From Methanomicrobiales archaeon (lineage in GTDB: Archaea; Halobacteriota; Methanomicrobia; Methanomicrobiales; JACTUA01), in contig JAJRCS010000156.1 in assembly GCA_028678815.1 (NCBI GenBank), positions 1-12,695 on the forward strand: a stretch of DNA of 12,695 nt. Reading direction: 5' to 3'. Positions 7,068-12,695 of this stretch are shown one piece after another. Made by a program: the position numbers and the translations under genes. The notes under the pieces are model-generated. The model had not been told where the DNA came from, searched no databases, and saw only the letters and a program-made list of their open reading frames with translations. Numbering within the stretch: position 1 is the stretch's first letter; each line of letters opens with the position of its first letter.

Positions 7068-7880
7068 GTGGCGAACGAAGATCTCATGATGGAGGCCGCG
7101 GCGAAGATCGCCGCCGCCATCGGCGCGAAGGCCATCGTCTCGTACACGAAGCGGTGCGAGTGCGCCACCGAGATCCCGGTGATCTGGGTCCGGGAGCTCC
7201 AGATAGACGTGGTACAGGACCTCACCATGCCGGATATCCTCGAGATCTCCGAGCGGCACCTCCTGGACACCGCCATCCAGCTCTACCTGGAGCGCCGGCT
7301 CGAGAAGGGGCAGGTCGTCGGGGTCTTCCCCTATGCCATCCTCCTCTATGACATCGAGGAGGGGAAGCACTTCATCCGGCTCCAGGAGTTCGAGGACATC
7401 GTGCCCCGGGACGTCATGTTCTCGGTGCTCTCCCTCGCCATGCAGATCGCGGCCGAGGGGAGGGAGGGGCGGCCCATCGGCACGGCGTTTATCATCGGCG
7501 ACGGGGAGACCCTTCTCAAGCACTCCCACCAGGCCATCCTCAACCCGTACGAGGGGCAGCACCGGGTGGTCTGCGACGTGAAGAACCGGGAGAACTGGGA
7601 GTCCATCAAGGAGCTCGCCCAGCTGGACGGGATGTTCATCGTGAACACCGACGGCTTCATCCTCGCCTCGGGCCGGTACCTGGACGCCTCGGCGAGGGAC
7701 GTGACCCTCCCCGGCGGCCTCGGGGGGAGGCACCGGGCCACCGCGGCCATCACGAGGGAGCACCCGGTTGTCGGGGTGGCGGTCTCGGAGAGCGGGGGCA
7801 CCATCCGCGTCTTCCGGGAGGGGCAGATCCGGATCTCCCTCCGGCCCTACGAGCGGAGGTACCCGGTTGGAAACGGTTAA
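7068..7880 (+). CDS. dacZ: Diadenylate cyclase (c-di-AMP synthase), archaeal DacZ-like
   Basis: A 270-residue protein whose C-terminal half is a DisA_N/DAC domain: GTAFIIGDGETLLKHSHQ, NPYEGQHRVVCD, ELAQLDGMFIVNTDG (DGM at 187-189), LPGGLGGRHRATAAIT (Arg221-His222-Arg223) and VSESGGTIRVFREG. DAC enzymes condense two ATP into c-di-AMP; RHR and DGA are their key nucleotide-binding motifs. RHR is intact, while DGA reads DGM. The N-terminal ~120 residues form a separate alpha/beta region, as in archaeal DacZ. No membrane segment is visible, so it should be cytosolic. The GTG at 7068 abuts the sucD stop; ATG codons at 7086 and 7089 are alternatives. The lack of a gap makes it the last gene of the TCA operon. 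c-di-AMP controls potassium, osmolytes and, in some bacteria, pyruvate carboxylase. Confidence 0.85.
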   Translation: MANEDLMMEAAAKIAAAIGAKAIVSYTKRCECATEIPVIWVRELQIDVVQDLTMPDILEISERHLLDTAIQLYLERRLEKGQVVGVFPYAILLYDIEEGKHFIRLQEFEDIVPRDVMFSVLSLAMQIAAEGREGRPIGTAFIIGDGETLLKHSHQAILNPYEGQHRVVCDVKNRENWESIKELAQLDGMFIVNTDGFILASGRYLDASARDVTLPGGLGGRHRATAAITREHPVVGVAVSESGGTIRVFREGQIRISLRPYERRYPVGNG

Positions 7881-7906
7881 ATGAATACCTGACCCTTTTC
7901 TATTAT
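7877..7906 (+). promoter_or_regulatory. Probable promoter of the metK-his cluster
   Basis: The 53-nt gap before metK is the only AT-rich stretch between 1033 and 11289. It contains two TATA-like elements, TTAAATGA (7877-7884, overlapping the dacZ stop) and TCTATTAT (7899-7906). The first would give a leader of roughly 25 nt that includes the GAGG ribosome site. The second would give an almost leaderless mRNA. Read-through from the upstream operon is also possible, since no T-tract longer than four is present. Confidence 0.4.
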
Positions 7907-7933
7907 CGCGCTATCATGTGAGCGAGGCGACCG

Positions 7934-9136
7934 ATGAGCAGGAACATTCGCGTGGAAGCCCTCGATCAGACGCCCATCGAACAGCAGCGGATCGAGCTCG
8001 TGGAACGGAAGGGGATCGGCCACCCCGACAGCCTCATGGACGGGATCGCCGAGTCGGTGAGCCGCGCCCTCTCCAGGGCGTACATGGAGGAGTGCGGGGC
8101 CGTCCTCCACCACAACACCGACCAGGGCGAGGTGGTGGGCGGGGAGACCCGTCCGGCCTTCGGCGGGGGAAGGGTCATCAAGCCCATCTACGTCCTCCTC
8201 GTGGGCCGGGCGACGAAGGAGTTCAATGGCATGCACTTCCCCACCGACTCCATCGCGGTGGCCTCGGCGAGGGACTACATCCGGGAGACCCTCACGAACG
8301 CGGACATGGACCGGGACGTCATCGTGGACTGCCGGCTCGGCGAGGGGTCCACCGACCTCCGGGACGTCTTCCGGCCCTGCCAGGACACGAAGCCCCGGGC
8401 GAACGACACCTCCTTCGGCGTGGGGCATGCCCCCTTCTCCGAGGCCGAGACCATCGTCCGGGGCCTCTCGGACGCCATCGACGGCCCCCTGAGGAGGAAG
8501 TACCCGGTCCTCGGGCAGGACGTGAAGATCATGGCCCTCCGGGACGGGGACAGCATCACCCTTACCGTGGCCTGCGCCATGGTGGGCCGGTACTGCTCGG
8601 GCATCCACGAGTACCTGGAGGTGAAGGAGACCCTGCAGGGAGAGCTCGAGAAGGTGGCCCGGCGGCATACGAACCGGCAGGTGAGGGTCGACGTGAATAC
8701 CGCCGACAACCCGGACGCCGGGTCGGTCTTTCTCACGGTCAACGGGACCTCGGCCGAGATGGGGGACGACGGTTCCGTCGGGCGGGGGAACCGGTGCAAC
8801 GGCCTCATCACCCCGAACCGGCCCATGTCCATGGAGGCAACGAGCGGGAAGAACCCCATCAACCACATCGGGAAGATCTACAACCTCCTCTCCACCCAGG
8901 TGGCGCAGGAGTGCGTGTCAGAGGTGGACGAGATCGAGGAGATCTACATCCGGATCCTCTCCCAGATCGGGAACCCCATCGACCGGCCCCTCGTGGCGAG
9001 CGCCCAGATCATCCCGAAGGACGGGCGGAACTTCAGGGCCATCTCCCGGGAGGTCGAGGCCATCATCGACGCCTCCCTGGAGAATGTCACCTGCGTCACG
9101 GAGAAGGTAATATCCGGTGAGCTCAAGACCTTCTGA
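7934..9136 (+). CDS. mat: S-adenosylmethionine synthetase, archaeal type
   Basis: The 400-residue archaeal class of methionine adenosyltransferase, very divergent from bacterial MetK but of the same fold and reaction: ATP + methionine + H2O to SAM + phosphate + diphosphate. Recognisable blocks are ERKGIGHPDSLMDGIAE, FNGMHFPTDSIAV, RANDTSFGVGHAPFSE, NTADNPDAGSVFLTVNGTSA, GDDGSVGRGNRCNGLITPNR and SMEATSGKNPINHIGKIYN. The length agrees with the family (~400). The ATG at 7934 has GAGG at 7925-7928 as a weak ribosome site. The 3' end overlaps hisG by 20 nt. In a methanogen SAM also feeds radical-SAM and methyltransferase reactions of cofactor synthesis. Confidence 0.95.
   Translation: MSRNIRVEALDQTPIEQQRIELVERKGIGHPDSLMDGIAESVSRALSRAYMEECGAVLHHNTDQGEVVGGETRPAFGGGRVIKPIYVLLVGRATKEFNGMHFPTDSIAVASARDYIRETLTNADMDRDVIVDCRLGEGSTDLRDVFRPCQDTKPRANDTSFGVGHAPFSEAETIVRGLSDAIDGPLRRKYPVLGQDVKIMALRDGDSITLTVACAMVGRYCSGIHEYLEVKETLQGELEKVARRHTNRQVRVDVNTADNPDAGSVFLTVNGTSAEMGDDGSVGRGNRCNGLITPNRPMSMEATSGKNPINHIGKIYNLLSTQVAQECVSEVDEIEEIYIRILSQIGNPIDRPLVASAQIIPKDGRNFRAISREVEAIIDASLENVTCVTEKVISGELKTF
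9100..9108 (+). promoter_or_regulatory. Ribosome binding site inside metK that sets the hisG start
   Basis: GGAGAAGGT lies within the last codons of the SAM synthetase gene, 8 nt before the GTG at 9117. No later ATG, GTG or TTG occurs before the conserved LAVPNKGRI block, so the 20-nt overlap between the genes looks real. Confidence 0.55.
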
Positions 9137-9992
9137 CCTCGTCCGGCTCGCCGTCCCGAACAAGGGACGGATCGCGGGGCCGGTGCGGGAGATACTGGGA
9201 AAGTGCGGCCTCCACCCCGAGGGGGACGGGAGGCAGCTCATCGCCCCCACGAGGGACCCCCTCGTGGAGATCCTCTTCGCCCGGCCGGCCGACATCCCGG
9301 AGTACGTCGCCTCGGGCGTCGCCGACCTCGGGATCACGGGGCTCGACCTCGTCAGGGAGCGGGGGGTGCAGGTCCGGGACCTCCTGGACCTCCAGGTGGG
9401 CAGGGCGCGGCTTGTCGTGGCGGTCCCCGACGAGTCGGGGGTGAAGGGGCTCGCGGGGCTCGCGGGGGCGAGGGTCGCCACCGAGTTCCCGTCCATCACC
9501 CGGGACTTCTTCGGGGAGCAGGGGATCGTCATCTCCGTGGTCCGGGTCGGCGGGGCCTGCGAGGTGACCCCCCACCTCGGGATCGCGGAGGCCATCGTGG
9601 ACCTCACCGCCTCGGGGGAGACCCTCAGGACCCACAACCTCCGGGAGATCGCGGAGATCCTCGCCACCTCCACGCGGCTCATCGGGAACGAGGAGTCCTG
9701 CAGGAGCAAGGGTGAGAAGGTGGAGGAGATCCGGGTTGCCCTCGAGAGCGTCATCCGGGCCCGGGGGCAGTGCTACCTGATGATGAACGTCAGGAGGCCG
9801 GCCCTCGGGAAGGTGAAGAAGGTCCTCCCCGGCCTCTCCGGGCCCACGGTGATGGAGGTCGCCTCCTCCGAGGACCTCGTGGCCGTCCACGCGGTGGTGG
9901 AGGAGGACCGGATCTACCGGCTCATCCCCCTCCTGAAGAAGGCCGGGGCGAGGGACATCCTCGTCATGCCCATCGACCGGATGGTACGCTGA
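9117..9992 (+). CDS. hisG: ATP phosphoribosyltransferase, long form
   Basis: First enzyme of histidine synthesis, joining ATP and PRPP to phosphoribosyl-ATP. It has 291 residues, the long HisG form with its own C-terminal regulatory domain, so no HisZ partner is needed. Seen in order: [18 protein letters not shown] at the N-terminus, [21 protein letters not shown], the hinge and second lobe with [16 protein letters not shown], the PRPP-loop region [18 protein letters not shown], and from about residue 215 the ACT-like domain ([20 protein letters not shown] through [10 protein letters not shown]), where histidine feedback inhibition is expected. It starts inside metK and ends 2 nt before hisA, so it is co-transcribed with both. 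Confidence 0.95.
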   Translation: MSSRPSDLVRLAVPNKGRIAGPVREILGKCGLHPEGDGRQLIAPTRDPLVEILFARPADIPEYVASGVADLGITGLDLVRERGVQVRDLLDLQVGRARLVVAVPDESGVKGLAGLAGARVATEFPSITRDFFGEQGIVISVVRVGGACEVTPHLGIAEAIVDLTASGETLRTHNLREIAEILATSTRLIGNEESCRSKGEKVEEIRVALESVIRARGQCYLMMNVRRPALGKVKKVLPGLSGPTVMEVASSEDLVAVHAVVEEDRIYRLIPLLKKAGARDILVMPIDRMVR

Positions 9993-9994
9993 TC

Positions 9995-10711
9995 ATGCCG
10001 ATGGTGGTCTATCCCGCGGTGGACATCCTGGGCGGGAGGTGCGTCCAGCTCGTGCAGGGGAAGCGGGAGACGGCCACCGTCTACGGCGATCCCCTGGACT
10101 GCGCGAGGCGGTGGATCCGGGCGGGGGCCGAGGCCCTCCATGTCATCAACCTGGACGGGGCCTTCGGGGACTCGGGGACGAACGCGGGGCTCATCCGGGG
10201 GATCATCCGGGAGACCGGGGTCTTCCTGCAGCTCGGCGGTGGGATCCGGACCCTCGAGGATGCCCGGGGGTGGCTCGGCCTCGGCGTGGACCGGGTCATC
10301 CTGGGGACCCTCGCGGTCCGGGAGCCCGGGGCCGTGGCGACCCTCGCCCGGGAGGCGGGCTCCCCCCGGGTCATGGCCTCGGTGGATGCCCGGGCGGGCC
10401 GGGTGGTGGTGGAGGGCTGGCGGGAGGCCGGCGGGGACTACCTGGAGTGGGCCCGCAGGTTCCGGGAGCTCGGGGCCGGGTCCCTCCTCTATACGAACGT
10501 GGATGTGGAGGGCCTCCAGCAGGGCATCAGGAAGGAGCCCGTGGAGCGGCTCCTCGCGGCCGCCGGGCTCCCGGTGGTGGTCGCGGGCGGCGTGACCACC
10601 CTCGGGGACGTCACGGCCCTGAAGGGGCTCGGTGCCGCGGGGGTGGTCCTCGGGTCTGCCCTCTACAGCGGGAAGATCGATCTCGGGAAGGCGATTGCGG
10701 TATGCCGGTGA
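9995..10711 (+). CDS. hisA: ProFAR isomerase (HisA)
   Basis: A (beta-alpha)8-barrel enzyme of 238 residues, the fourth step of histidine synthesis. The catalytic aspartates are visible as YPAVDIL (Asp10) and MASVDARAG (Asp131). Phosphate-binding loops appear as [13 protein letters not shown] in the first half and [13 protein letters not shown] with [10 protein letters not shown] in the second, the half-barrel duplication typical of HisA/HisF. HisA rather than HisF is indicated by [16 protein letters not shown] and the [12 protein letters not shown] stretch. The ATG at 9995 is chosen; an in-frame ATG at 10001 is equally possible. It is 2 nt after hisG and overlaps hisB by 10 nt. Confidence 0.94.
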   Translation: MPMVVYPAVDILGGRCVQLVQGKRETATVYGDPLDCARRWIRAGAEALHVINLDGAFGDSGTNAGLIRGIIRETGVFLQLGGGIRTLEDARGWLGLGVDRVILGTLAVREPGAVATLAREAGSPRVMASVDARAGRVVVEGWREAGGDYLEWARRFRELGAGSLLYTNVDVEGLQQGIRKEPVERLLAAAGLPVVVAGGVTTLGDVTALKGLGAAGVVLGSALYSGKIDLGKAIAVCR

Positions 10712-11289
10712 GGAAAGGGAAGGTCGAGAGGAAGACAGGCGAGACGAAGATCATGGTGGGCATCACCCTCGAGGGGACGGGGAGGGCCGCGGTGGAGACC
10801 GGCATCCCCTTCCTGGACCACATGCTCGGGGCCTGTGCCCGGCACGGGAGGTTCGATCTCGAGGTGAAGGCCGCGGGGGACCTCGGCGTGGACCCCCACC
10901 ACCTCGTGGAGGACACGGGGATCGTCCTCGGGCAGGCCCTCCGGAAGGCCGTCGGGAACGGGGAGGGGATCAACCGGTTCGGCTTTGCCTCCGTCCCCAT
11001 GGACGAGGCCCTCGCCCAGGTCTCCCTCGACTGCGGCGGGAGGCCGTACCTCGTCTGGACCGGGTCCTTCGGCCTCCCCTCCCTCGGGGGCATCCCCCCC
11101 GAGCTCTTCGAGCACTTCTTCGCGAGTCTCTGCAGCCACGCGGGGATCACCGCCCATGTTCGCTTCGCGGGCAGGTCGGACCACCACCAGTGCGAGGCGG
11201 TCTTCAAGGCCTTCGGCCGGGCCCTCGCCGAAGCTGTTACGATTATACCTGGTACGACGGATGTCCCTAGTACCAAGGGGACGTTCTAA
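10702..11289 (+). CDS. hisB: Imidazoleglycerol-phosphate dehydratase
   Basis: The 195-residue monofunctional dehydratase (no histidinol-phosphatase domain), sixth step of histidine synthesis. Two metal-binding His motifs are present: [10 protein letters not shown] (residues 64-73) and [17 protein letters not shown] (159-175), preceded by [16 protein letters not shown]. The protein ends [13 protein letters not shown], the usual C-terminus. It starts within hisA (10-nt overlap) and is last in the cluster, with a T6 tract 3 nt after the stop. Only three histidine genes are here, so the rest of the pathway must be encoded elsewhere. Confidence 0.95.
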   Translation: MPVRKGKVERKTGETKIMVGITLEGTGRAAVETGIPFLDHMLGACARHGRFDLEVKAAGDLGVDPHHLVEDTGIVLGQALRKAVGNGEGINRFGFASVPMDEALAQVSLDCGGRPYLVWTGSFGLPSLGGIPPELFEHFFASLCSHAGITAHVRFAGRSDHHQCEAVFKAFGRALAEAVTIIPGTTDVPSTKGTF

Positions 11290-11292
11290 ACT

Positions 11293-11298
11293 ATTTTT
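11293..11298 (+). terminator. T6 terminator after hisB
   Basis: The sequence ACTATTTTTTAAG follows the hisB TAA almost immediately. The T-tract is typical of archaeal termination. The same AT-rich stretch could also serve as a TATA box for an RNA starting near 11320, so its role is not certain. Confidence 0.5.
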
Positions 11299-11351
11299 TA
11301 AGTTCCCCCGGGTTGCGAAAGGCCCTGGCTGATCAGGAGGTTTCCGGGTGT

Positions 11352-11359
11352 CTTTATCG
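11352..11359 (+). promoter_or_regulatory. Possible TATA box for an RNA gene
   Basis: CTTTATCG lies about 20-25 nt before a run of seven G residues (11376-11382), the right distance for archaeal transcription to begin at a purine there. No good open reading frame starts at that point, so the transcript, if real, would be an RNA gene. It is a single weak match. Confidence 0.3.
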
Positions 11360-11375
11360 TCTTGATCGTACTCTT

Positions 11376-11720
11376 GGGGGGGCTCCGCCTCCCCGGCGTG
11401 GCCATCCCCCCCGGCGGTGAACGAGATTTCTGGCCCGGTGGATCATCGGAAAAGCGTGAGGAAGGCTACCTATAGCTACTCTATACAGGCCCTATCGCAA
11501 CTGGGGGACGCCACAGCGGCGGGGGTGAGCCATCAGGCGAAGCCCCCAGGAGCGTCATCAGGTCAGCCGAATCCAGAGAATACCTCATGGAACCGAGGTC
11601 GTTTGATTCCGTCCACCCTGAGGAAACAGATCCTGAGTGCGGGGCGGAGCTCCTCACCAGGCTCTCTCTGGGTCTCTGCCGGAGAGACCTCGCGGTCCAG
11701 AACAGGGGTGATGCAGAGAA
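11376..11720 (+). ncRNA. Candidate structured RNA between hisB and the histone gene
   Basis: The 458-nt space between hisB and the histone gene has no convincing gene and is dense in inverted repeats. Seen by eye: G7 (11376-11382) with C7 (11406-11412); TTCTGG (11428-11433) with CCAGAA (11697-11702), which would close the whole segment; CCGGTG/CATCGG (11435-11449); CTGGGGG (11501-11507) with CCCCCAG (11543-11549), enclosing CGCC/GGCG (11509-11521) and GCC/GGC (11529-11538); GAATC (11570-11574) with GATTC (11605-11609), enclosing ACCTC/GAGGT (11582-11599); and GGTCTCT/AGAGACC (11671-11689). A GTGAGGAAGGC at 11456-11466 loosely resembles the RNase P CR-I motif GAGGAAAG, but I could not find its conserved 3' partner. 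The signal recognition particle hallmark GGAAGGGAGCA is absent. Family, ends and strand are unproven. Confidence 0.4.
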
Positions 11721-11734
11721 ACAGTACTTCGATG

Positions 11735-11739
11735 AAAAA
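11735..11739 (-). terminator. T5 terminator of the histone gene
   Basis: On the minus strand, CCTTTTTC follows the histone stop codon by about 9 nt. No stable hairpin precedes it. A short U-tract alone is enough for archaeal termination, so this is a plausible end for the histone mRNA. Confidence 0.4.
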
Positions 11740-11747
11740 GGATGGAT

Positions 11748-11954
11748 TTATGCGGACTTGGCCGCGAGATCCACATCCTCTTCCTTGATGGTCTTCCTTC
11801 CGGCGTGCTGGGCGAGGCGGTTCGCCTCCTTCGTCAGGTTCGCGATGTAGGCCTCGGCCTTGGCGACCAGGGCGGCGGCTGCATCGCTCCCGACCCGCTC
11901 GGCCCCGTTCTTCTTGGCAATCCGCACCACGGCGGCAATTGGTAAATCAGCCAT
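11748..11954 (-). CDS. Archaeal histone
   Basis: A 68-residue HMf-type histone, the whole protein being one histone fold. It begins MADLPIAAVVRIAKKNGAERV (helix 1 and the L1 loop). The long central helix follows, SDAAAALVAKAEAYIANLTKEANRLAQHAG, and the protein ends with RKTIKEEDVDLAAKSA, the conserved L2 loop and helix 3. It forms dimers and longer assemblies that wrap DNA. The length is standard (66-70) with no tail. GGGTGA lies 6-12 nt before the ATG as the ribosome site. The gene is convergent with the histidine cluster and downstream of mtxX on the same strand, but a terminator separates it from mtxX. Confidence 0.96.
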   Translation of the reverse strand: MADLPIAAVVRIAKKNGAERVGSDAAAALVAKAEAYIANLTKEANRLAQHAGRKTIKEEDVDLAAKSA

Positions 11955-11985
11955 GTAATTTCACCCACAAATTACTATATCAGTC

Positions 11986-11995
11986 AATATTTAAA
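11986..11995 (-). promoter_or_regulatory. TATA box of the histone gene
   Basis: On the minus strand TTTAAATATT stands about 32-41 nt before the histone ATG, within an AT-rich spacer, preceded by a purine-rich AAAGG. The expected start of transcription is near 11962-11968, leaving a leader of roughly 10 nt. This is the clearest promoter in the window. Confidence 0.7.
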
Positions 11996-12094
11996 CCTTT
12001 CTTTCCATTTGCTCGAAGATTCAGGATTTCTTATCTCGAAGGAGGCACCAAATCCCCTCTATCGACGGACGGAGACGAAATATTGGCTCGTTGA

Positions 12095-12131
12095 AAAACA
12101 AAAAATCTTGGCTCTTTTCAGAAACGAGCCA
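12095..12131 (-). terminator. Hairpin plus T-tract terminator after the mtxX-like gene
   Basis: Read on the minus strand, TGGCTC (12131-12126) pairs with GAGCCA (12114-12109) across an 11-nt loop and is followed by ATTTTTTGTTTTTC (T6 and T5). This looks like a bacterial intrinsic terminator, and the T-tract alone would stop archaeal polymerase. A competing longer-range pairing, TGGCTCGTT (12084-12092) with AACGAGCCA (12123-12131), has 9 bp. The sequence TTGGCTC also occurs as a direct repeat at 12083 and 12108. Confidence 0.65.
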
Positions 12132-12144
12132 TTTTAAGGAAGGT

Positions 12145-12695
12145 TCACCGTTTTACCAGTTTTGAGGCGGTAATCAGGGCATTGGCGTAATCCGGGGATG
12201 CGCGCGAGCTATCAACAAAGATTCTGTCGATATTCACCACCGGCGCCCCGTGGGCCTCCCCGCCGCCGAGGTGGACCAGGGTCCGGAAGACGAGGTTCCC
12301 CGAGATGCCGTCCGGGGCGAGGATCAGGCCGGCCGACCCGATGGCCTCCTCGATGAGGATCTCCCGGTGGATGGCCCCCGTCAGCCGGGCGACGAGCTCG
12401 GCCTGGGCGATGGTCCGGTCCACCACCGGGTGCCGGCCCAGGTCCCCCAGCCTCCCGCCGGAGAGGACCGCCACCTCGCCGGGAAGGCCGAAGGTGGCGA
12501 GGTACCCCCGCCCCCGCTCGATGAGCTCCACCTTCTCCTCCACCGTCCACCCCTCGTCTACCCCGACCGGTGCGAGGAGGAACCTCCTCCCGGCCCGGGT
12601 CGAGAGGAGGGCGATCCTGAGGAGGTGATCCATCCCGGTTGCCTCCCTGAGGGCCCGGAGCGTCGGGTTGGACGCGAGGGAACCCCGGACGGCGG
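12145..12695 (-). CDS. mtxX: Methanogenesis marker protein 4 / MtxX-like (5' end missing)
   Basis: The frame is open from the window edge to a TGA at 12145-12147, giving 182 residues of the C-terminal part. An internal Met at 12633 is not the start, because ASNPTLRALREATG reads in frame before it. Blocks such as RFLLAPVGVDEGWTVEEK, LAPDGISGNLVFRTLVHLGGG and VNIDRIFVDSSRAS agree with what I recall of MtxX, a protein family found in methanogens (methanogenesis marker 4) and distantly related to phosphate acetyl/butyryltransferases. It was named as a putative methyltransferase, but its biochemical function is not established. The gene ends in an AT-rich spacer with a terminator. Family assignment is from memory of these motifs. 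Confidence 0.75.
   Translation of the reverse strand, partial: AVRGSLASNPTLRALREATGMDHLLRIALLSTRAGRRFLLAPVGVDEGWTVEEKVELIERGRGYLATFGLPGEVAVLSGGRLGDLGRHPVVDRTIAQAELVARLTGAIHREILIEEAIGSAGLILAPDGISGNLVFRTLVHLGGGEAHGAPVVNIDRIFVDSSRASPDYANALITASKLVKR

Noticed and set aside
5967..7763. Minus-strand frame of 598 codons opposite sucD and dacZ
   Set aside because: It is the longest frame in the window, but it runs antisense through two well-identified genes and is rich in Asp, Gly, Arg and Pro without motifs, an artefact of high third-position GC.
7918..9120. Alternative 400-codon frame overlapping the SAM synthetase gene
   Set aside because: It has the same extent as the real gene but in another frame, is rich in Arg, Gly, His and Pro, and has none of the family motifs.
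11376..11720. Archaeal signal recognition particle RNA
   Set aside because: The segment has a G-rich 5' hairpin but lacks the conserved helix 8 sequence (GGAAGG...AGCAGC) and the UGUAA loop of the Alu domain.
11713..11728. Archaeal RNase P conserved region (GCAGAGAAACAGTAC resembling CR-II)
   Set aside because: The order of conserved regions would be wrong and there is no room for the remaining catalytic domain before the histone gene; kept only as a point to test by covariance search.
11290..11747. A tRNA or CRISPR array in the gap after hisB
   Set aside because: No GTTCRA T-loop, CCA end or cloverleaf was found, and no direct repeats with regular spacing.
1..12695. Mobile elements or defence systems
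   Set aside because: No transposase, integrase, toxin-antitoxin, nuclease or restriction motifs were recognised; apart from the gap after hisB the window is core metabolism and housekeeping.

Overview
The window is from a GC-rich methanogenic archaeon, most likely of the order Methanomicrobiales. The evidence is an archaeal ribosomal protein L10e, an archaeal histone, an archaeal-type S-adenosylmethionine synthetase, TATA-box promoters, T-tract terminators, and a gene resembling the methanogenesis marker MtxX. The order is an inference from GC content and gene content, not from a tree.

Layout. Bases 1-62 hold the last codons of an upstream gene. L10e (167-940) has its own promoter and carries an unusual Lys/Glu/Gly/Ala repeat tail. 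From 1033 to 7880 nine genes run head to tail with overlaps of 1-4 nt or direct abutment: fumarase alpha and beta, the four subunits of 2-oxoglutarate:ferredoxin oxidoreductase (delta, alpha, beta, gamma), succinyl-CoA synthetase beta and alpha, and a DisA_N-type diadenylate cyclase. A second cluster, 7934-11289, holds S-adenosylmethionine synthetase followed by hisG, hisA and hisB. A gap of about 460 nt without a convincing gene (11290-11747) is rich in inverted repeats and may encode a structured RNA. On the minus strand follow a single histone gene (11748-11954) and, past an AT-rich spacer with a hairpin/T-tract terminator, the 3' part of an mtxX-like gene that runs off the window.

How the genes fit together. 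Fumarase, succinyl-CoA synthetase and 2-oxoglutarate synthase are steps of the incomplete reductive TCA branch by which many methanogens make 2-oxoglutarate for glutamate and nitrogen assimilation. Malate dehydrogenase and fumarate reductase are not in the window. The last gene of this operon should make c-di-AMP from ATP, so a nucleotide second-messenger synthase appears to be co-expressed with the pathway that makes 2-oxoglutarate. The following cluster uses ATP in two further ways (SAM synthesis and the first step of histidine synthesis).

The most interesting points are the diadenylate cyclase at the end of the TCA operon, the possible structured RNA between hisB and the histone gene, the repeat tail of L10e, and a perfect dyad between the L10e TATA box and its start codon.
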